From contig NZ_JAMXEX010000005.1 in NCBI RefSeq assembly GCF_025370775.1, positions 173,046-237,045 of the forward strand: a stretch of 64,000 nucleotides of DNA. The letters are read 5' to 3'. Position numbers and translations under genes: made by a program. This DNA is from Ancylothrix sp. D3o. Its GTDB lineage: Bacteria > Cyanobacteriota > Cyanobacteriia > Cyanobacteriales > Oscillatoriaceae. Shown one piece after another: positions 33,315 to 45,279 of this stretch. A model generated the notes under the pieces. The model ran no database searches, was not told the DNA's origin, and worked only from the letters and a program-made list of their open reading frames with translations. Position 1 is the stretch's first letter; every line of letters begins with the position of its first letter.

Positions 33315-36300
33315 ATGTCAGCCTACAGCATTAGCGAATTACTCCACGAAACGGCAAAAACCCTGGTTTATCGCGGCTACAAACAACCAAATCGGCAACC
33401 AGTTATTTGCAAAATTATTAACAGCGAGTTTCCGACTCTCGAAGAAACAAGCCGACTTAAGCAAGAATATCAAATTCTCAGCCAACTTAACCTAGCAGGA
33501 GTAATCAAAGCCTATGCTTTAGAAACTTTTGATAGCCGGTTAGGTTTGGTTTTAGAAGATATTGGGGGAAGTTCGCTGAAAAGTTATTTAAAACACCAAA
33601 AAATCACTTTACAAGATTTTTTAAAAATCTCCATTCAAATTACGGAAGCGCTTTCGGGACTGCATTTAAACCACATTATTCACAAAGACATCTCGCCAAA
33701 AAACATTATTTTAAATCCTGATACATTTCTCTTGAAAATAACCGATCTTGGCATTGCTTGCCGGCTTTCTAAAGAAAATCCTCTTCTGAGCAATACTAAT
33801 TTTTTAGAAGGAACAATTGGCTATATTTCTCCTGAACAAACAGGTCGAATGAACCGGCCAATCGATTATCGCACAGACCTTTATTCCCTGGGTGTAACAT
33901 TTTATGAAATGCTCACCGGCCAACTGCCATTTCACGGCAACGATCCCCTCGAATTAATACATTGTCACATCGCCATCACCCCCAAACCTCCCCACCTATT
34001 AAACCCAGAAATTCCCGATGTTATTTCTGAAATAATAATGAAACTGTTAGAAAAAAATCCCGAAGACCGATATCAAACAGCATCGGGAATAAAAGCAGAT
34101 TTAGAAAAATGCCTTGCCCAACTGCAATTAGCCAAAAAAATTGAGAACTTTCCCCTGGGTAGAGAAGACGCATCAGGACAGCTTTTAATTCCTCAAAAAC
34201 TCTACGGAAGAGAAGCAGAAGTCGCCGAATTAATAGCAGCATTTCAAAGAGTTTGTCAGGGGGCCGGTGAAACGCTTTTAATCAGCGGATATTCTGGCAT
34301 TGGCAAATCTGCCTTAGTCAACGAAATACACAAACCAATTGTCGGACAGCGGGGCTATTTTATTGCGGGTAAATTTGATCAATTCAAGCGAGATATTCCC
34401 TACGATTCCTTGATCCAAGCCTTCCAAAACTTAATGCAGCAATTGTTAGCAGAAAGCGCGGAAAAACTCAAAATTTGGAAAGAAAGAATCCTCCTAGCTC
34501 TTGGCAATAACGGACAAGTTATTATTGAAGTCATACCCGAAGTAGAATTAATTATTGGCAAACAACCAGAAGTGCCAATACTGGGGCCGGCGGAATCGCA
34601 AAATCGATTTCATCGCGTTTTTCAGGAATTTATGAGAGTATTTGCCCGCGAAGAACACCCTTTAGTATTATTTTTAGATGACTTACAATGGGCCGATAGC
34701 GCTTCCTTAAAACTCATTCAAACTGCCCTGGCCGGTGCCAAAAACCCCTATTTTTTGATGTTGGGAGCCTATCGAGATAACGAAGTCAATTCCTCCCATC
34801 CCCTCATGCAAACATTAGAAGCAATTAAACAAACCGGCACCCCCGTCAAAAACATCACCCTCACTCCTTTAAAACCCCAGAACATCAGCCAATTAATAGC
34901 CGATACCCTCAACCATCCCCCCCAAATTCAACCGCTTGTGGATTTAATTTTTAACAAAACAAATGGCAACCCGTTTTTCTTCACACAACTTCTTCATTCA
35001 CTTTATCAAGAAAGCCTCATTACCTTTGATTATTCCCAGCAAACTTGGCAATGGGATATCCAACAAATTCAAGCAGTGGGAGTCACCGATAACGTCGTTG
35101 ATTTAATGATAGGTAAAATTCAAAAACTCCCCCAAACAACGCAAAAATTACTTAAATTGGCCGCTTGTATTGGCAACAAATTTGATTTGCAAACCCTTTC
35201 AGTTATTTATGAAAAAATATTTATAGAAACCGCCTCAGACCTGTGGCCGGCCCTCCAAGAAGAACTAATTTTGCCCCTCAGCAAAAGCTACAAAATACCC
35301 CTTGTTGTAGGCGAAGACACCGCCGCCGCCTTTGAATTTGATACACGAGTAACTTATAAATTTTTGCATGACCGCGTTCAACAAGCAGCCTACAGCCTCA
35401 TTCCCGAATCAGAAAAACAATCAACCCACCTAAAAATAGGCCGTTTATTACTGCAAAGCCTCACAAACGAAGAACAAAAAGAAAACATTTTTGAATTAGT
35501 CAATCAACTTAACTACGGCGTAGACTTAATTCAATCGCAAGCCGAAAAAAATCAACTTGCCCATCTTAACTTAATTGCCGGTCGCAAAGCCATCTCCTCC
35601 ACCGCTTATCAAAGCGCAGCCATCTATTTAAACACAGGTTTAAAACTGCTCGCAACCGATAGTTGGCAAACTCAATATGACTTAACCCTCGACCTTTACG
35701 ACACCGCCATTGAAGCCGAATATCTAATCACAAACTTTCAACAATCAAAAGCCCTCATTGATATTGCCCTTCAAAAAACCCAAACCGCTTTAGACAAAGT
35801 TAGAATCTATAAACGCCAAATCCAATTTTATATCAGTCAAGGCGACTTGCCCGCTTCCATTGATACGGCCTTAAAAAGCGTAGAAATTCTCGGAATTCCC
35901 ATTCCAACCGACCCCGAAACCATCAAGGAATATTGTGGAGAATTGCAAAAAAAATTACAGTTTGAAAAATATCAAATCGCTGAATTTATTAACCTTCCCC
36001 CCATCACCGACCCCAACAAACAAGCAGCAATGGAAGTCTTAAACACCATGCCGGGGCCGGTTTACATTGCTAAACCCGAACTTCTTATGCCCATGATGAT
36101 GACCTTAACCAGTCTATCTATTGAATACGGAAATTGTGGGCCTTCCTCCTATGCTTATATCATTTATGGATTGCTTTTAGTCGGAGCTTTCAAGCAAATT
36201 GACTTGGCATACGAATTTGGACAACTTGCCTTAAAAGTCCTCGAAAAATATAACGAAAAAATTTTTAAAAGTAACGTTTTAAAAGTTTATGCCAGCCACA

Positions 36301-38498
36301 TACACAGCGGCAAACATCACCTCCGCGAGGCGGTTGACTATATGCAAATGGCCATCGAAAGCGCCCAAGAAATCGGCAATCCAGAATATATTGGCTATGG
36401 ATGTGCGGAATATGTTATCTACCTATTTTTTAGCGGCGAAAACTTGGAAATAGTCAATCAAAAAGCCGCTGTCTATGCCGAATTAGTGGAAAACTATAAA
36501 CAACCTTTAGGCAATTTTTATATCAAAATAGCCCATCAAATTGTCCTCAACTTACTCGATCAAGCACCCGACAAATTAAACCTCATCGGCAGCAGTTTTG
36601 ATGAAAAAACTATGCTTAGCCCCGTTAAAAAAGCCGGTTGGGCAACCTTAATGTTTTGTGTTCTTTTGTTTAAATTAATCTTGGCTTATCTATTCAAAGA
36701 ATATGACAAAGCCACCGTCCACGCAGCCGAAGCCCCAATTTATTACAGCGGTGTCGCCGGCATGATGATGGATCACGAATACAACTTTTATCACTCCCTG
36801 CTTTTGCTGCAAACTTGTCCTGACGACTTCCTCAATCAAATTGAAGCGAATCAAGCAATTATGCAGGAAAAAGCCCATTATGCCCCCATGAACTTTTTAC
36901 ATAAATATCACCTTATAGAAGCAGAAAAAGCCCGTGTATTGGGGCAAAAACTTGAAGCAATGGAGTATTACGACCAAGCAATTCAAGGCGCAAAAACCCA
37001 AGGATATATTCAAGAAGTCGCTTTAGCGAGTGAACTTGCCGGCGAATTTTACCTTACCCTGGGGCGAGAAAAAATAGCAAAAACTTATCTCACCGACGCT
37101 TACAAAGCTTATCAAAGTTGGGGTGCAAAAGCTAAACTACAAGATTTAGAAAGCCGGTACTCCCACTTAATTATGAAACGAATCTCTCTGCCTTATTCTA
37201 ACACAAACGGCCCCATAAATGCCACCGCCACATCCACCGGCATCTCAGACCTACTCGATTTATCCACCGTCCTCAAAGCCTCCCAAGCCATTGCCGGCGA
37301 AATTGTTTTAGACAAACTTTTAGACAAATTAATGAATATTGTTTTAGAAAATGCCGGCGCTCAAACAGTCTTCCTCCTCTCTCCCAATAACGACAACTGG
37401 ATCGTCAAAGCCAGCTACTCAATTGAGCCTAATAAAGTGCTTAATTCTCACTGCCAAGAACGCAACTCGGATCTCCCCCTATCTCTGATTAATTACGTTG
37501 AAAGAACCGCGCAAACGGTCGTATTAAGCAACGCATTAGAACACGACATTTTCAGCAGAGATCCCTACATTCAAAATCGCCAGCCGAAATCTATTTTATG
37601 TATGCCGGTGCTGCATCAAAGCCAACTTAGAAATATCCTTTATCTCGAAAGCAATATTCTGAGTGCTTTCACACCCAAACGAATCGAAATCCTCACCTTA
37701 CTCTCTACTCAAATCGCCATTTCTCTCGAAAATGCCCAACTTTATAGCAACCTTTCAGAAGCCAAATCTCAACTAGAAGAATACTCCCGCACCCTTGAAG
37801 AAAAAGTAACAGAAAGAACCCAACAATTACAAAGAGCCAACCAAGATTTAAGCGATTTTGCTCACGTCGTTTCCCACGATCTCAAAGCACCCCTCCGCTC
37901 AATTTCTACCATCGCTCAATGGTTAAAAACCGACTACAACGACCAACTCGACGACGATGGACGCGAACAATTAGACTTTTTAAACGAACAAGTCAAACGA
38001 GCCCAAAACCTCATAACCGGCATCCTTCAATACTCCCGCCTTGGCAAAAACAAAAGCGAAAACATAGAAATAAACTTAACCGAAATTGTCAGCGGAGTAA
38101 TTCAAAGTTTAAGACCCCCCGCCCATATTTCCATTACCATTATAACCCCACTTCCCACCCTACTTTGTGACCCTATCCAAATGCAGCAAATTTTTCAAAA
38201 CCTAATCAGCAACGCCATCAAATACCACAACAAACCTCAAGGAAAAATCCTTATTGCTTGCACAGAAACAGAAAAATTCTGGCAATTCAGCATCACAGAT
38301 AACGGCATTGGTATCGAATCAAAACACTTTGACCGCATCTTTAAACCCTTCCAAACTGTCAACACCACACCCCAACCAGACAGCACCGGCATCGGACTTG
38401 CCACCGTCAAAAAAATTATCGACCTCTACAGCGGAAAAATCTGGGTAGAGTCTCAACCAGGCGCCGGTTCTACCTTCTTCTTTACCCTAGCAAAATAA
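33315..38498 (+). CDS. Giant multi-domain signalling protein: Ser/Thr kinase - AAA ATPase - GAF - histidine kinase
   Basis: A 1727-residue protein with, in order, a Ser/Thr kinase domain (residues 5-270; ATP lysine K33 in VICKI, catalytic HKD at 123-125, DLG at 144-146, GTIGYISPEQTGRM then DYRTDLYSLGVTFYEMLTG), an AAA/predicted-ATPase domain (Walker A GYSGIGKS at 325-332, LFLDDLQWADS), a long TPR-like helical region (about 690-1290), a GAF domain (about 1320-1480), a coiled coil and a histidine kinase (His near 1522 in VVSHDLKAPL, NLISNAIKYH, DNGIGI, GTGIGLATV). Such proteins link protein phosphorylation with two-component signalling. No membrane segment is evident. The downstream REC-PAS protein is a likely target (105-base gap). 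AGAAGGGG precedes the start. Confidence 0.93.
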   Translation: MSAYSISELLHETAKTLVYRGYKQPNRQPVICKIINSEFPTLEETSRLKQEYQILSQLNLAGVIKAYALETFDSRLGLVLEDIGGSSLKSYLKHQKITLQDFLKISIQITEALSGLHLNHIIHKDISPKNIILNPDTFLLKITDLGIACRLSKENPLLSNTNFLEGTIGYISPEQTGRMNRPIDYRTDLYSLGVTFYEMLTGQLPFHGNDPLELIHCHIAITPKPPHLLNPEIPDVISEIIMKLLEKNPEDRYQTASGIKADLEKCLAQLQLAKKIENFPLGREDASGQLLIPQKLYGREAEVAELIAAFQRVCQGAGETLLISGYSGIGKSALVNEIHKPIVGQRGYFIAGKFDQFKRDIPYDSLIQAFQNLMQQLLAESAEKLKIWKERILLALGNNGQVIIEVIPEVELIIGKQPEVPILGPAESQNRFHRVFQEFMRVFAREEHPLVLFLDDLQWADSASLKLIQTALAGAKNPYFLMLGAYRDNEVNSSHPLMQTLEAIKQTGTPVKNITLTPLKPQNISQLIADTLNHPPQIQPLVDLIFNKTNGNPFFFTQLLHSLYQESLITFDYSQQTWQWDIQQIQAVGVTDNVVDLMIGKIQKLPQTTQKLLKLAACIGNKFDLQTLSVIYEKIFIETASDLWPALQEELILPLSKSYKIPLVVGEDTAAAFEFDTRVTYKFLHDRVQQAAYSLIPESEKQSTHLKIGRLLLQSLTNEEQKENIFELVNQLNYGVDLIQSQAEKNQLAHLNLIAGRKAISSTAYQSAAIYLNTGLKLLATDSWQTQYDLTLDLYDTAIEAEYLITNFQQSKALIDIALQKTQTALDKVRIYKRQIQFYISQGDLPASIDTALKSVEILGIPIPTDPETIKEYCGELQKKLQFEKYQIAEFINLPPITDPNKQAAMEVLNTMPGPVYIAKPELLMPMMMTLTSLSIEYGNCGPSSYAYIIYGLLLVGAFKQIDLAYEFGQLALKVLEKYNEKIFKSNVLKVYASHIHSGKHHLREAVDYMQMAIESAQEIGNPEYIGYGCAEYVIYLFFSGENLEIVNQKAAVYAELVENYKQPLGNFYIKIAHQIVLNLLDQAPDKLNLIGSSFDEKTMLSPVKKAGWATLMFCVLLFKLILAYLFKEYDKATVHAAEAPIYYSGVAGMMMDHEYNFYHSLLLLQTCPDDFLNQIEANQAIMQEKAHYAPMNFLHKYHLIEAEKARVLGQKLEAMEYYDQAIQGAKTQGYIQEVALASELAGEFYLTLGREKIAKTYLTDAYKAYQSWGAKAKLQDLESRYSHLIMKRISLPYSNTNGPINATATSTGISDLLDLSTVLKASQAIAGEIVLDKLLDKLMNIVLENAGAQTVFLLSPNNDNWIVKASYSIEPNKVLNSHCQERNSDLPLSLINYVERTAQTVVLSNALEHDIFSRDPYIQNRQPKSILCMPVLHQSQLRNILYLESNILSAFTPKRIEILTLLSTQIAISLENAQLYSNLSEAKSQLEEYSRTLEEKVTERTQQLQRANQDLSDFAHVVSHDLKAPLRSISTIAQWLKTDYNDQLDDDGREQLDFLNEQVKRAQNLITGILQYSRLGKNKSENIEINLTEIVSGVIQSLRPPAHISITIITPLPTLLCDPIQMQQIFQNLISNAIKYHNKPQGKILIACTETEKFWQFSITDNGIGIESKHFDRIFKPFQTVNTTPQPDSTGIGLATVKKIIDLYSGKIWVESQPGAGSTFFFTLAK

Positions 38499-38603
38499 CG
38501 GCCACCCTGAAAATACAACTTTCATCCTACCTGTTATAATCACCCCTAGTCTCAGCAAAAAGCTCAAAACAAAATTACCCATTCCCAATCTTAAATCACG
38601 GCG

Positions 38604-39869
38604 ATGCAATATAAAGTATTAGTCATAGAAGATAGCAAAATAGACCAACTTATCTTTAAACGAGTCGTCAAAGAAAAAAAACTTCCCTACGACTACACCA
38701 TCGCTAGTTCAGTCAGCGAAGCAAAACAAATCTTAGCCCAACAAAAATTTGACATAATTCTCACGGATCACCAACTCGGAGACGGCACCGGCCTCGAAAT
38801 ATTAAGCTTAAAAATAAACGCCCCCGTCATAATGATCACCGGCGGCGGTAACGAAGAAATTGCCATTCAAGCCCTGCAACTCGGCGCTTACAATTACCTC
38901 CTCAAAGACACCGAACAAAACCACCTCAAAATTTTACCCCTCACCATCGAAAACACCCTCCAAAGATGGAAAGCTGAGGTAACATCAGCCTTGCTATCTG
39001 AAGCCATGATCAAAATTAGAGAAAGCGTATATATTATTAACTGCGAAGACGACCAAATTATTTTTGTCAATCAAGCATTTACAGAAACCTATGGCTATCA
39101 AATCGAAGAAATAATCGGCCAAACCAGCAAACTATTATGGGCAGAATCTCCCTGCAACGCTATCGAAAAAAACCTACCTTGCACCACCGGCATATTACAA
39201 GAACGAGGTGAATATAACCACAAGCGCAAAGACAAAACAGAGTTTCCCGTTTCCCTATCTTGTTCGCAAGTCGAAACCAATGGCAAAACTGTTCAAGTCT
39301 TCGTCACCCATGAAATTACATCTCGAAAACAAGCCGAAAGGGAAATTCAACAACTCAACAAACAATTACAGGAACGCAGTCAACTTTTAGAAACCGCCAA
39401 CCAAGAACTCGAAAAAGAAATTAAGCTCCGCAAACAAACCGAAGAAACCCTAAAATCTACCCTATCACTACAACAAGCCATTTTAGCAAGCGCCGGCTAT
39501 GCCATTATTTCCTATACCCTTGATGGCGAAATAATAACCTTTAATAAAGCCGCCGAAAATCTCCTTGGATACAGTGCCGAAGAAGTGATAGGTCAAAACG
39601 CTCTCACCCTTTTTCACGACCCCCAAGAAGTCAGCACCTACATCACGGAATCATCAAAAAACTTAGAAATAAAAAGCGAAATATTAGGCGAATTATTTTG
39701 CCACCAACTCCGCATCAATCACCCCATAAAACGCGAATGGACTTATCTACGCCCAAATCAAACAAAAGTGCCGGTATTGCTTTCGGTTAGCGCCTTGCGC
39801 GACCTGCAAGAAAACATCATCGGCTGTTTAATAATTGCCAGCGACATTAGCAAAAGCAACTACCCTTAA
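38604..39869 (+). CDS. REC-PAS-PAS response regulator without an output enzyme
   Basis: A 421-residue protein. The receiver domain is at residues 1-125 (acidic pocket E9-D10, phosphoacceptor Asp55 in ILTDHQLGDGTG, Thr in MITGGG and Lys in NYLLKD). A PAS domain follows (about 130-245; RESVYIINCEDDQIIFVNQA, ETYGYQIEEIIGQT), then a coiled coil (QLNKQLQERSQLLETANQEL) and a second PAS (about 285-415; AGYAIISYTLDGEIITFNKA). The protein stops after the second PAS domain, with no kinase or cyclase output, so it may act as an adaptor or be regulated by the neighbouring kinases. It lies between two histidine kinase genes on the same strand. Confidence 0.88.
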   Translation: MQYKVLVIEDSKIDQLIFKRVVKEKKLPYDYTIASSVSEAKQILAQQKFDIILTDHQLGDGTGLEILSLKINAPVIMITGGGNEEIAIQALQLGAYNYLLKDTEQNHLKILPLTIENTLQRWKAEVTSALLSEAMIKIRESVYIINCEDDQIIFVNQAFTETYGYQIEEIIGQTSKLLWAESPCNAIEKNLPCTTGILQERGEYNHKRKDKTEFPVSLSCSQVETNGKTVQVFVTHEITSRKQAEREIQQLNKQLQERSQLLETANQELEKEIKLRKQTEETLKSTLSLQQAILASAGYAIISYTLDGEIITFNKAAENLLGYSAEEVIGQNALTLFHDPQEVSTYITESSKNLEIKSEILGELFCHQLRINHPIKREWTYLRPNQTKVPVLLSVSALRDLQENIIGCLIIASDISKSNYP

Positions 39870-40347
39870 AAAGAGCGACAAAATTTGTTTACCTCGTTTA
39901 AATTTTCATTCAACACAGACATTTTTAACGCTTTGGAAACATCAATATCAGCCTAAGCCTAGAGATTGGCTGCTGCAAATTTGCTTTTCAAACATCAAAT
40001 ATAGCCGTTTTCAGTGCCATTAACTAGAGTGCGTCCGGTCTTTAAACTACTCTATAAAGTCGGGTTTTTCCTGTACGCAGTTCGATAAAAAACCCTAGCA
40101 ATTATGAAGCCAATTGCTAATCACGTTTCTCTAACTTTTTTAGGGAAATTTAAAAAGGCTAATCGCTTAGGAAATGGTCGTAATTTGCCTTATTTAATCG
40201 CTGTGTTTGGCTATTCGTATATTCCTGGCAATTTCTTTAAGTTTTGTCCAAAAAATGCGCCTATTTGAGTAGAGACAACACCAGAGATAGAGCCTTAAAA
40301 TTATTAATAGATAACTTAAAGCATTTTCATCTGCTTTGCCAACAACT
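39870..40347. other. Intergenic region with a hairpin and a possible 54-residue frame
   Basis: A 478-base gap without a firm gene. A hairpin GGGTTTTT (40062-40069) / AAAAACCC (40088-40095) is a possible terminator for the REC-PAS gene. After it, an ATG at 40104 opens a 54-codon frame to 40268 (MKPIANHVSLTFLGKFKKAN at its start), with no ribosome binding site; I cannot tell if it is real. The remainder is A/T-rich and should contain the promoter of the next genes. Confidence 0.4.
40062..40095. terminator. Possible terminator hairpin after the REC-PAS-PAS gene
   Basis: GGGTTTTT pairs with AAAAACCC across an 18-base loop that itself is poorly structured. There is no T-run after the stem. It lies 193 bases beyond the stop codon, so the assignment is tentative. 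Confidence 0.4.
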
Positions 40348-40635
40348 ATGAAGTATTTTAAAGGTTGTTACCCTTCCTTAAAAAAAATTGCTCATCATTT
40401 AAGCATTCGCCCAAAAACAAGCTTTCTTTTTGGGGTAATGATGGTGGGCAGAATGGCTGGCCGGTTGCTAGAAAATAGCTCTTGGCAAAACCAAAAGCAG
40501 CATACAGAAAAAAGCGACCGACAAGGGCAGTTGTTGATGGAATTGCAGGCGATTTTATTGCAAGTTAAACACACCAGACAAAAATTAACAACTTCAGCAG
40601 ATAATATCAGCCAAGGTAAATTTTATGAATACTGA
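40348..40635 (+). CDS. Small hypothetical protein overlapping a kinase gene
   Basis: A 95-residue frame (from the ATG at 40348; an in-frame ATG lies 4 codons earlier). It has a basic N-terminus, a weak hydrophobic stretch (SFLFGVMMVGRMAGRLL, about 26-42) and a helical end (QLLMELQAILLQVKHTRQKL). Its last 11 bases overlap the next gene, in another frame, which suggests coupling. No family is recognised and no ribosome binding site is clear, so it may be spurious. Confidence 0.4.
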   Translation: MKYFKGCYPSLKKIAHHLSIRPKTSFLFGVMMVGRMAGRLLENSSWQNQKQHTEKSDRQGQLLMELQAILLQVKHTRQKLTTSADNISQGKFYEY

Positions 40636-41386
40636 CTTCTCTCAACAACAAAAATATAGCCCTAGCAACTCACCCTCAAACTATGATCTGATCAATGATG
40701 ATTCTCTCAATCAACTTTGCCACGAACTTCGCACCCCTTTAGCAAGCATGAAAATGTGGCTTGTTTTCTTAGAAGCAGCCTTAGAACAAGAAGACTTGTT
40801 TGATGCAAAAACTTGCGAGCGTTTGCCAGTCCTAGACAAACTAATTTTTTATCTCGAAAATTTAAAACAACATTGCGACGATCAGCTTAATTTAATTAAT
40901 AACTGGCTAGAGTTACAACGCTTAGAAAACGGCACCGAACCTTTAATGTTAAGCGAAATAAAATTGCAAAATTGGATTCCTTATATGCTGGAGGTGTGGA
41001 AGGTACAAGGCAACTCTCAGAGGCAGCGTTTTCAAACCAAAATTAAGGAAGCACTCCCCACATTTGTCTCAGATGTCTCCTATTTAGAAAGAATTTTAAC
41101 AGAGTTGCTCAAACACGCTTGTAAGAGCAGTTCACCCAACGCAGAAATAACCATTAGCGCCAGCGAAAACAAAGGCAAAATAAGCCTAAAAGTAAGTTAT
41201 TCTCGGTTTCAAGAAAGAGGTTTTAATAAAATTTATCCCTTTCCCAAGCAAACCAAAATCGGCAATGAAAGCGCCAGTGTATTCCCCTTAGCCAAAAAAT
41301 TAGCTAACTATATCGGCGGTTCAATTTCCGTCATAAACAACCTAGATAACACTTGTTTAATGGTAGAAGTACCCATCAAAATGTAG
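40625..41386 (+). CDS. Histidine kinase-like protein with degenerate ATP-binding domain
   Basis: A 253-residue protein without input domain. The dimerisation/phosphoacceptor region is intact (LNQLCHELRTPLASMKMWLV, His near 38). The catalytic domain is degenerate: the N-box reads ILTELLKHACKSS, with Lys where Asn is expected, the DxGxG (G1) box is missing (KVSYSRFQERGF instead) and the final Gly-rich part is only FPLAKKLANYIGGSISV. It probably cannot bind ATP normally but could be phosphorylated on His or act as a docking scaffold. It is third in the signalling cluster after the 1727-residue kinase and the REC-PAS protein. The start overlaps the preceding small frame. Confidence 0.8.
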   Translation: MNTDFSQQQKYSPSNSPSNYDLINDDSLNQLCHELRTPLASMKMWLVFLEAALEQEDLFDAKTCERLPVLDKLIFYLENLKQHCDDQLNLINNWLELQRLENGTEPLMLSEIKLQNWIPYMLEVWKVQGNSQRQRFQTKIKEALPTFVSDVSYLERILTELLKHACKSSSPNAEITISASENKGKISLKVSYSRFQERGFNKIYPFPKQTKIGNESASVFPLAKKLANYIGGSISVINNLDNTCLMVEVPIKM

Positions 41387-41412
41387 ACAGTTGCTTTGCC
41401 CACCAAAAAAGA

Positions 41413-42336
41413 TTACCGGCTTTTTCCTAACGCAATCGTCATCGAACCGGCAACCACAAAAACAGCCCCCAAAACGGCTAAAATTGTAATACGTTCCACC
41501 GGCAACAAACCAGGCACCCAAAACGCAACCAGGGAAACAGAAATTAAAGTAACAATGGGAGTCAAAGCCAAAACAGCACTAACCCGCGACGCCTCCCAAT
41601 GTTCCAAAGCCTCAGCAAAAGCGCCATAAGCACACACCGTATTAAGCGCCGCAAAAATCAACATTCCCCACTGCAAAGGCGAAAGCAAAAATAAACGAGC
41701 CGGTGTTGCAAAAGGCATAAACAAAAACGCACAACTACCATAAATAATCAACATCACACTAGCTGATGGCAACTTTTGCAACAATTGCTTTTGCGCCAAC
41801 GCATAAAACGCCCAAGTTAACGATCCCAAAACCAGCGCTCCAGAGCCAAGCAAATATTTACCCTGCGCCGTAACTAAACTTCTCAATTGCTCATTAAAAA
41901 ACAAAACAAACCCCAAACTCAAAACACTCAAACCCAACCACTGACGCAGCGTATAACGTTCTTTAAAAATCACCAAACCCCCCAACCCCATCAACACCGC
42001 AGCCAACTGAATCAAAACCTGAGCATTCCCCGGAGTAGTCAAACTTAAACCCAACATAAAAAACACATAATTAAGTGCCAAACCCACCACTGCTACCCCC
42101 AACAAAGAAAGCGGAATTAGCCTTAACTTTGCTGGCGACGGCAATTGTTTTCTCGCCGCTAAATACGCCCCCAAAACCCAAAAAGAAACAAAAAAACGAA
42201 ACCAAATCACCGTATAAACATCAAGTTTTTGCAAAGTCACCGACAAAGCAACCGGCAAAACTCCCCACAAAAAAACCGTCATTAAAGACAACGCCAAACC
42301 CAAGCGCCAGCGCCCCGAAGTTGTATGTAATTGCAT
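41413..42336 (-). CDS. EamA/DMT-family membrane transporter
   Basis: A 307-residue protein with ten hydrophobic helices in two similar halves, the drug/metabolite transporter pattern. GLALSLMTVFLWGVLPVALS at the start and PGNAQVLIQLAAVLMGLGGL in the first half are typical, as are SLTWAFYALAQKQLL and EHWEASRVSAVLALTPIVTL in the second. Substrate is unknown; relatives export amino acids or nucleobases. The ATG at 42336 is taken as start (an upstream TTG at 42348 is possible). It is convergent with the 40625 gene, with only 26 bases between, and lies downstream of ligA. Confidence 0.88.
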   Translation of the reverse strand: MQLHTTSGRWRLGLALSLMTVFLWGVLPVALSVTLQKLDVYTVIWFRFFVSFWVLGAYLAARKQLPSPAKLRLIPLSLLGVAVVGLALNYVFFMLGLSLTTPGNAQVLIQLAAVLMGLGGLVIFKERYTLRQWLGLSVLSLGFVLFFNEQLRSLVTAQGKYLLGSGALVLGSLTWAFYALAQKQLLQKLPSASVMLIIYGSCAFLFMPFATPARLFLLSPLQWGMLIFAALNTVCAYGAFAEALEHWEASRVSAVLALTPIVTLISVSLVAFWVPGLLPVERITILAVLGAVFVVAGSMTIALGKSR

Positions 42337-42413
42337 TTTTTGTCCCAAAAAAATAACCTTTATCTACAAGCTGATGTGCATTTTTCACAACAACACTTTT
42401 TTTAAAAATCCAT

Positions 42414-44456
<2,043 letters not shown>

Positions 44457-44637
44457 TTACCCCTGTAGGATGAACTTTGCCCACCGGCTTTTTTGCATCT
44501 TATCGTAACTGCATTGTAGCTTTACCCCCCCGCACAATAACATCAAATCATCAGATATTCCTAAGCTCACCCCCACCCCACTCAACGGGGTCATAACAAT
44601 TTTCTTAACAAATTCTCCCCTCTCAAAAAATTAATTT

Positions 44638-45219
44638 TTATTTCTCCATATTCCGCTTCATATTATTAAGCTCTTCCTCAGCTTCCCAGTTTTTAAACTC
44701 TTGTTCCAAAGAATCAGGCCCACTACTAAAACTATACTTCTTAGTATTAACATTCCAGCCCGCATCTTGAGCAGATTCTTGAGCTTTTTGAGCCGCTCGT
44801 GATGCCGAAACCTCTGCCATTTTTCGCTTTAATTCTTGGCGCGAAGTATGAACTTGTTTATAAAGTTCTTTAGCCTTCACCATCCGCTCTTGAAACCCCT
44901 TCATTTGCCCCCAAAGTTGATTGCCTTGCCGCAACAGCGCCGACTCTCTTTCTTGCGCCGCCTTCACCAAATCTTGACGGTTTCCGGCTTGCGCTTTTTG
45001 AATACGCTCATGCCAGCGTTGGATATCGGTTGCCGTACCGAGAATTTGGTCTTTTACCGCTTTTTCTTTCTTTTGCAAATCCAAAATTAACCGCAAGGTA
45101 TCTTCTTCTTGTTCGCGCAATTGTTCATCTAATGCTTGAAATTCTAAATGAGGATTATTTTTCAAAAATTCATCTAATCGCATTTGCAGAAATCGGCTTA
45201 CATCATCAAAAACACTCAT
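44638..45219 (-). CDS. TIGR04376-like coiled-coil protein
   Basis: A 193-residue, mostly helical, charged protein. FDDVSRFLQMRLDEFLKNNP at the start, then LDEQLREQEEDTLRLILDLQ and a long coiled coil (AVKDQILGTATDIQRWHERI and onward) match the cyanobacterial family I know as TIGR04376, which looks PspA-like but has no assigned function. No membrane segment is present. It is on the same strand as its neighbours, 60 bases after the gene at 45280 ends. Confidence 0.82.
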   Translation of the reverse strand: MSVFDDVSRFLQMRLDEFLKNNPHLEFQALDEQLREQEEDTLRLILDLQKKEKAVKDQILGTATDIQRWHERIQKAQAGNRQDLVKAAQERESALLRQGNQLWGQMKGFQERMVKAKELYKQVHTSRQELKRKMAEVSASRAAQKAQESAQDAGWNVNTKKYSFSSGPDSLEQEFKNWEAEEELNNMKRNMEK

Positions 45220-45279
45220 CTTAAAAACTCCCTCTGGGTGACTGGGGGCGTAGGGGCAATGCCCCCATGCCCGCCCCTT

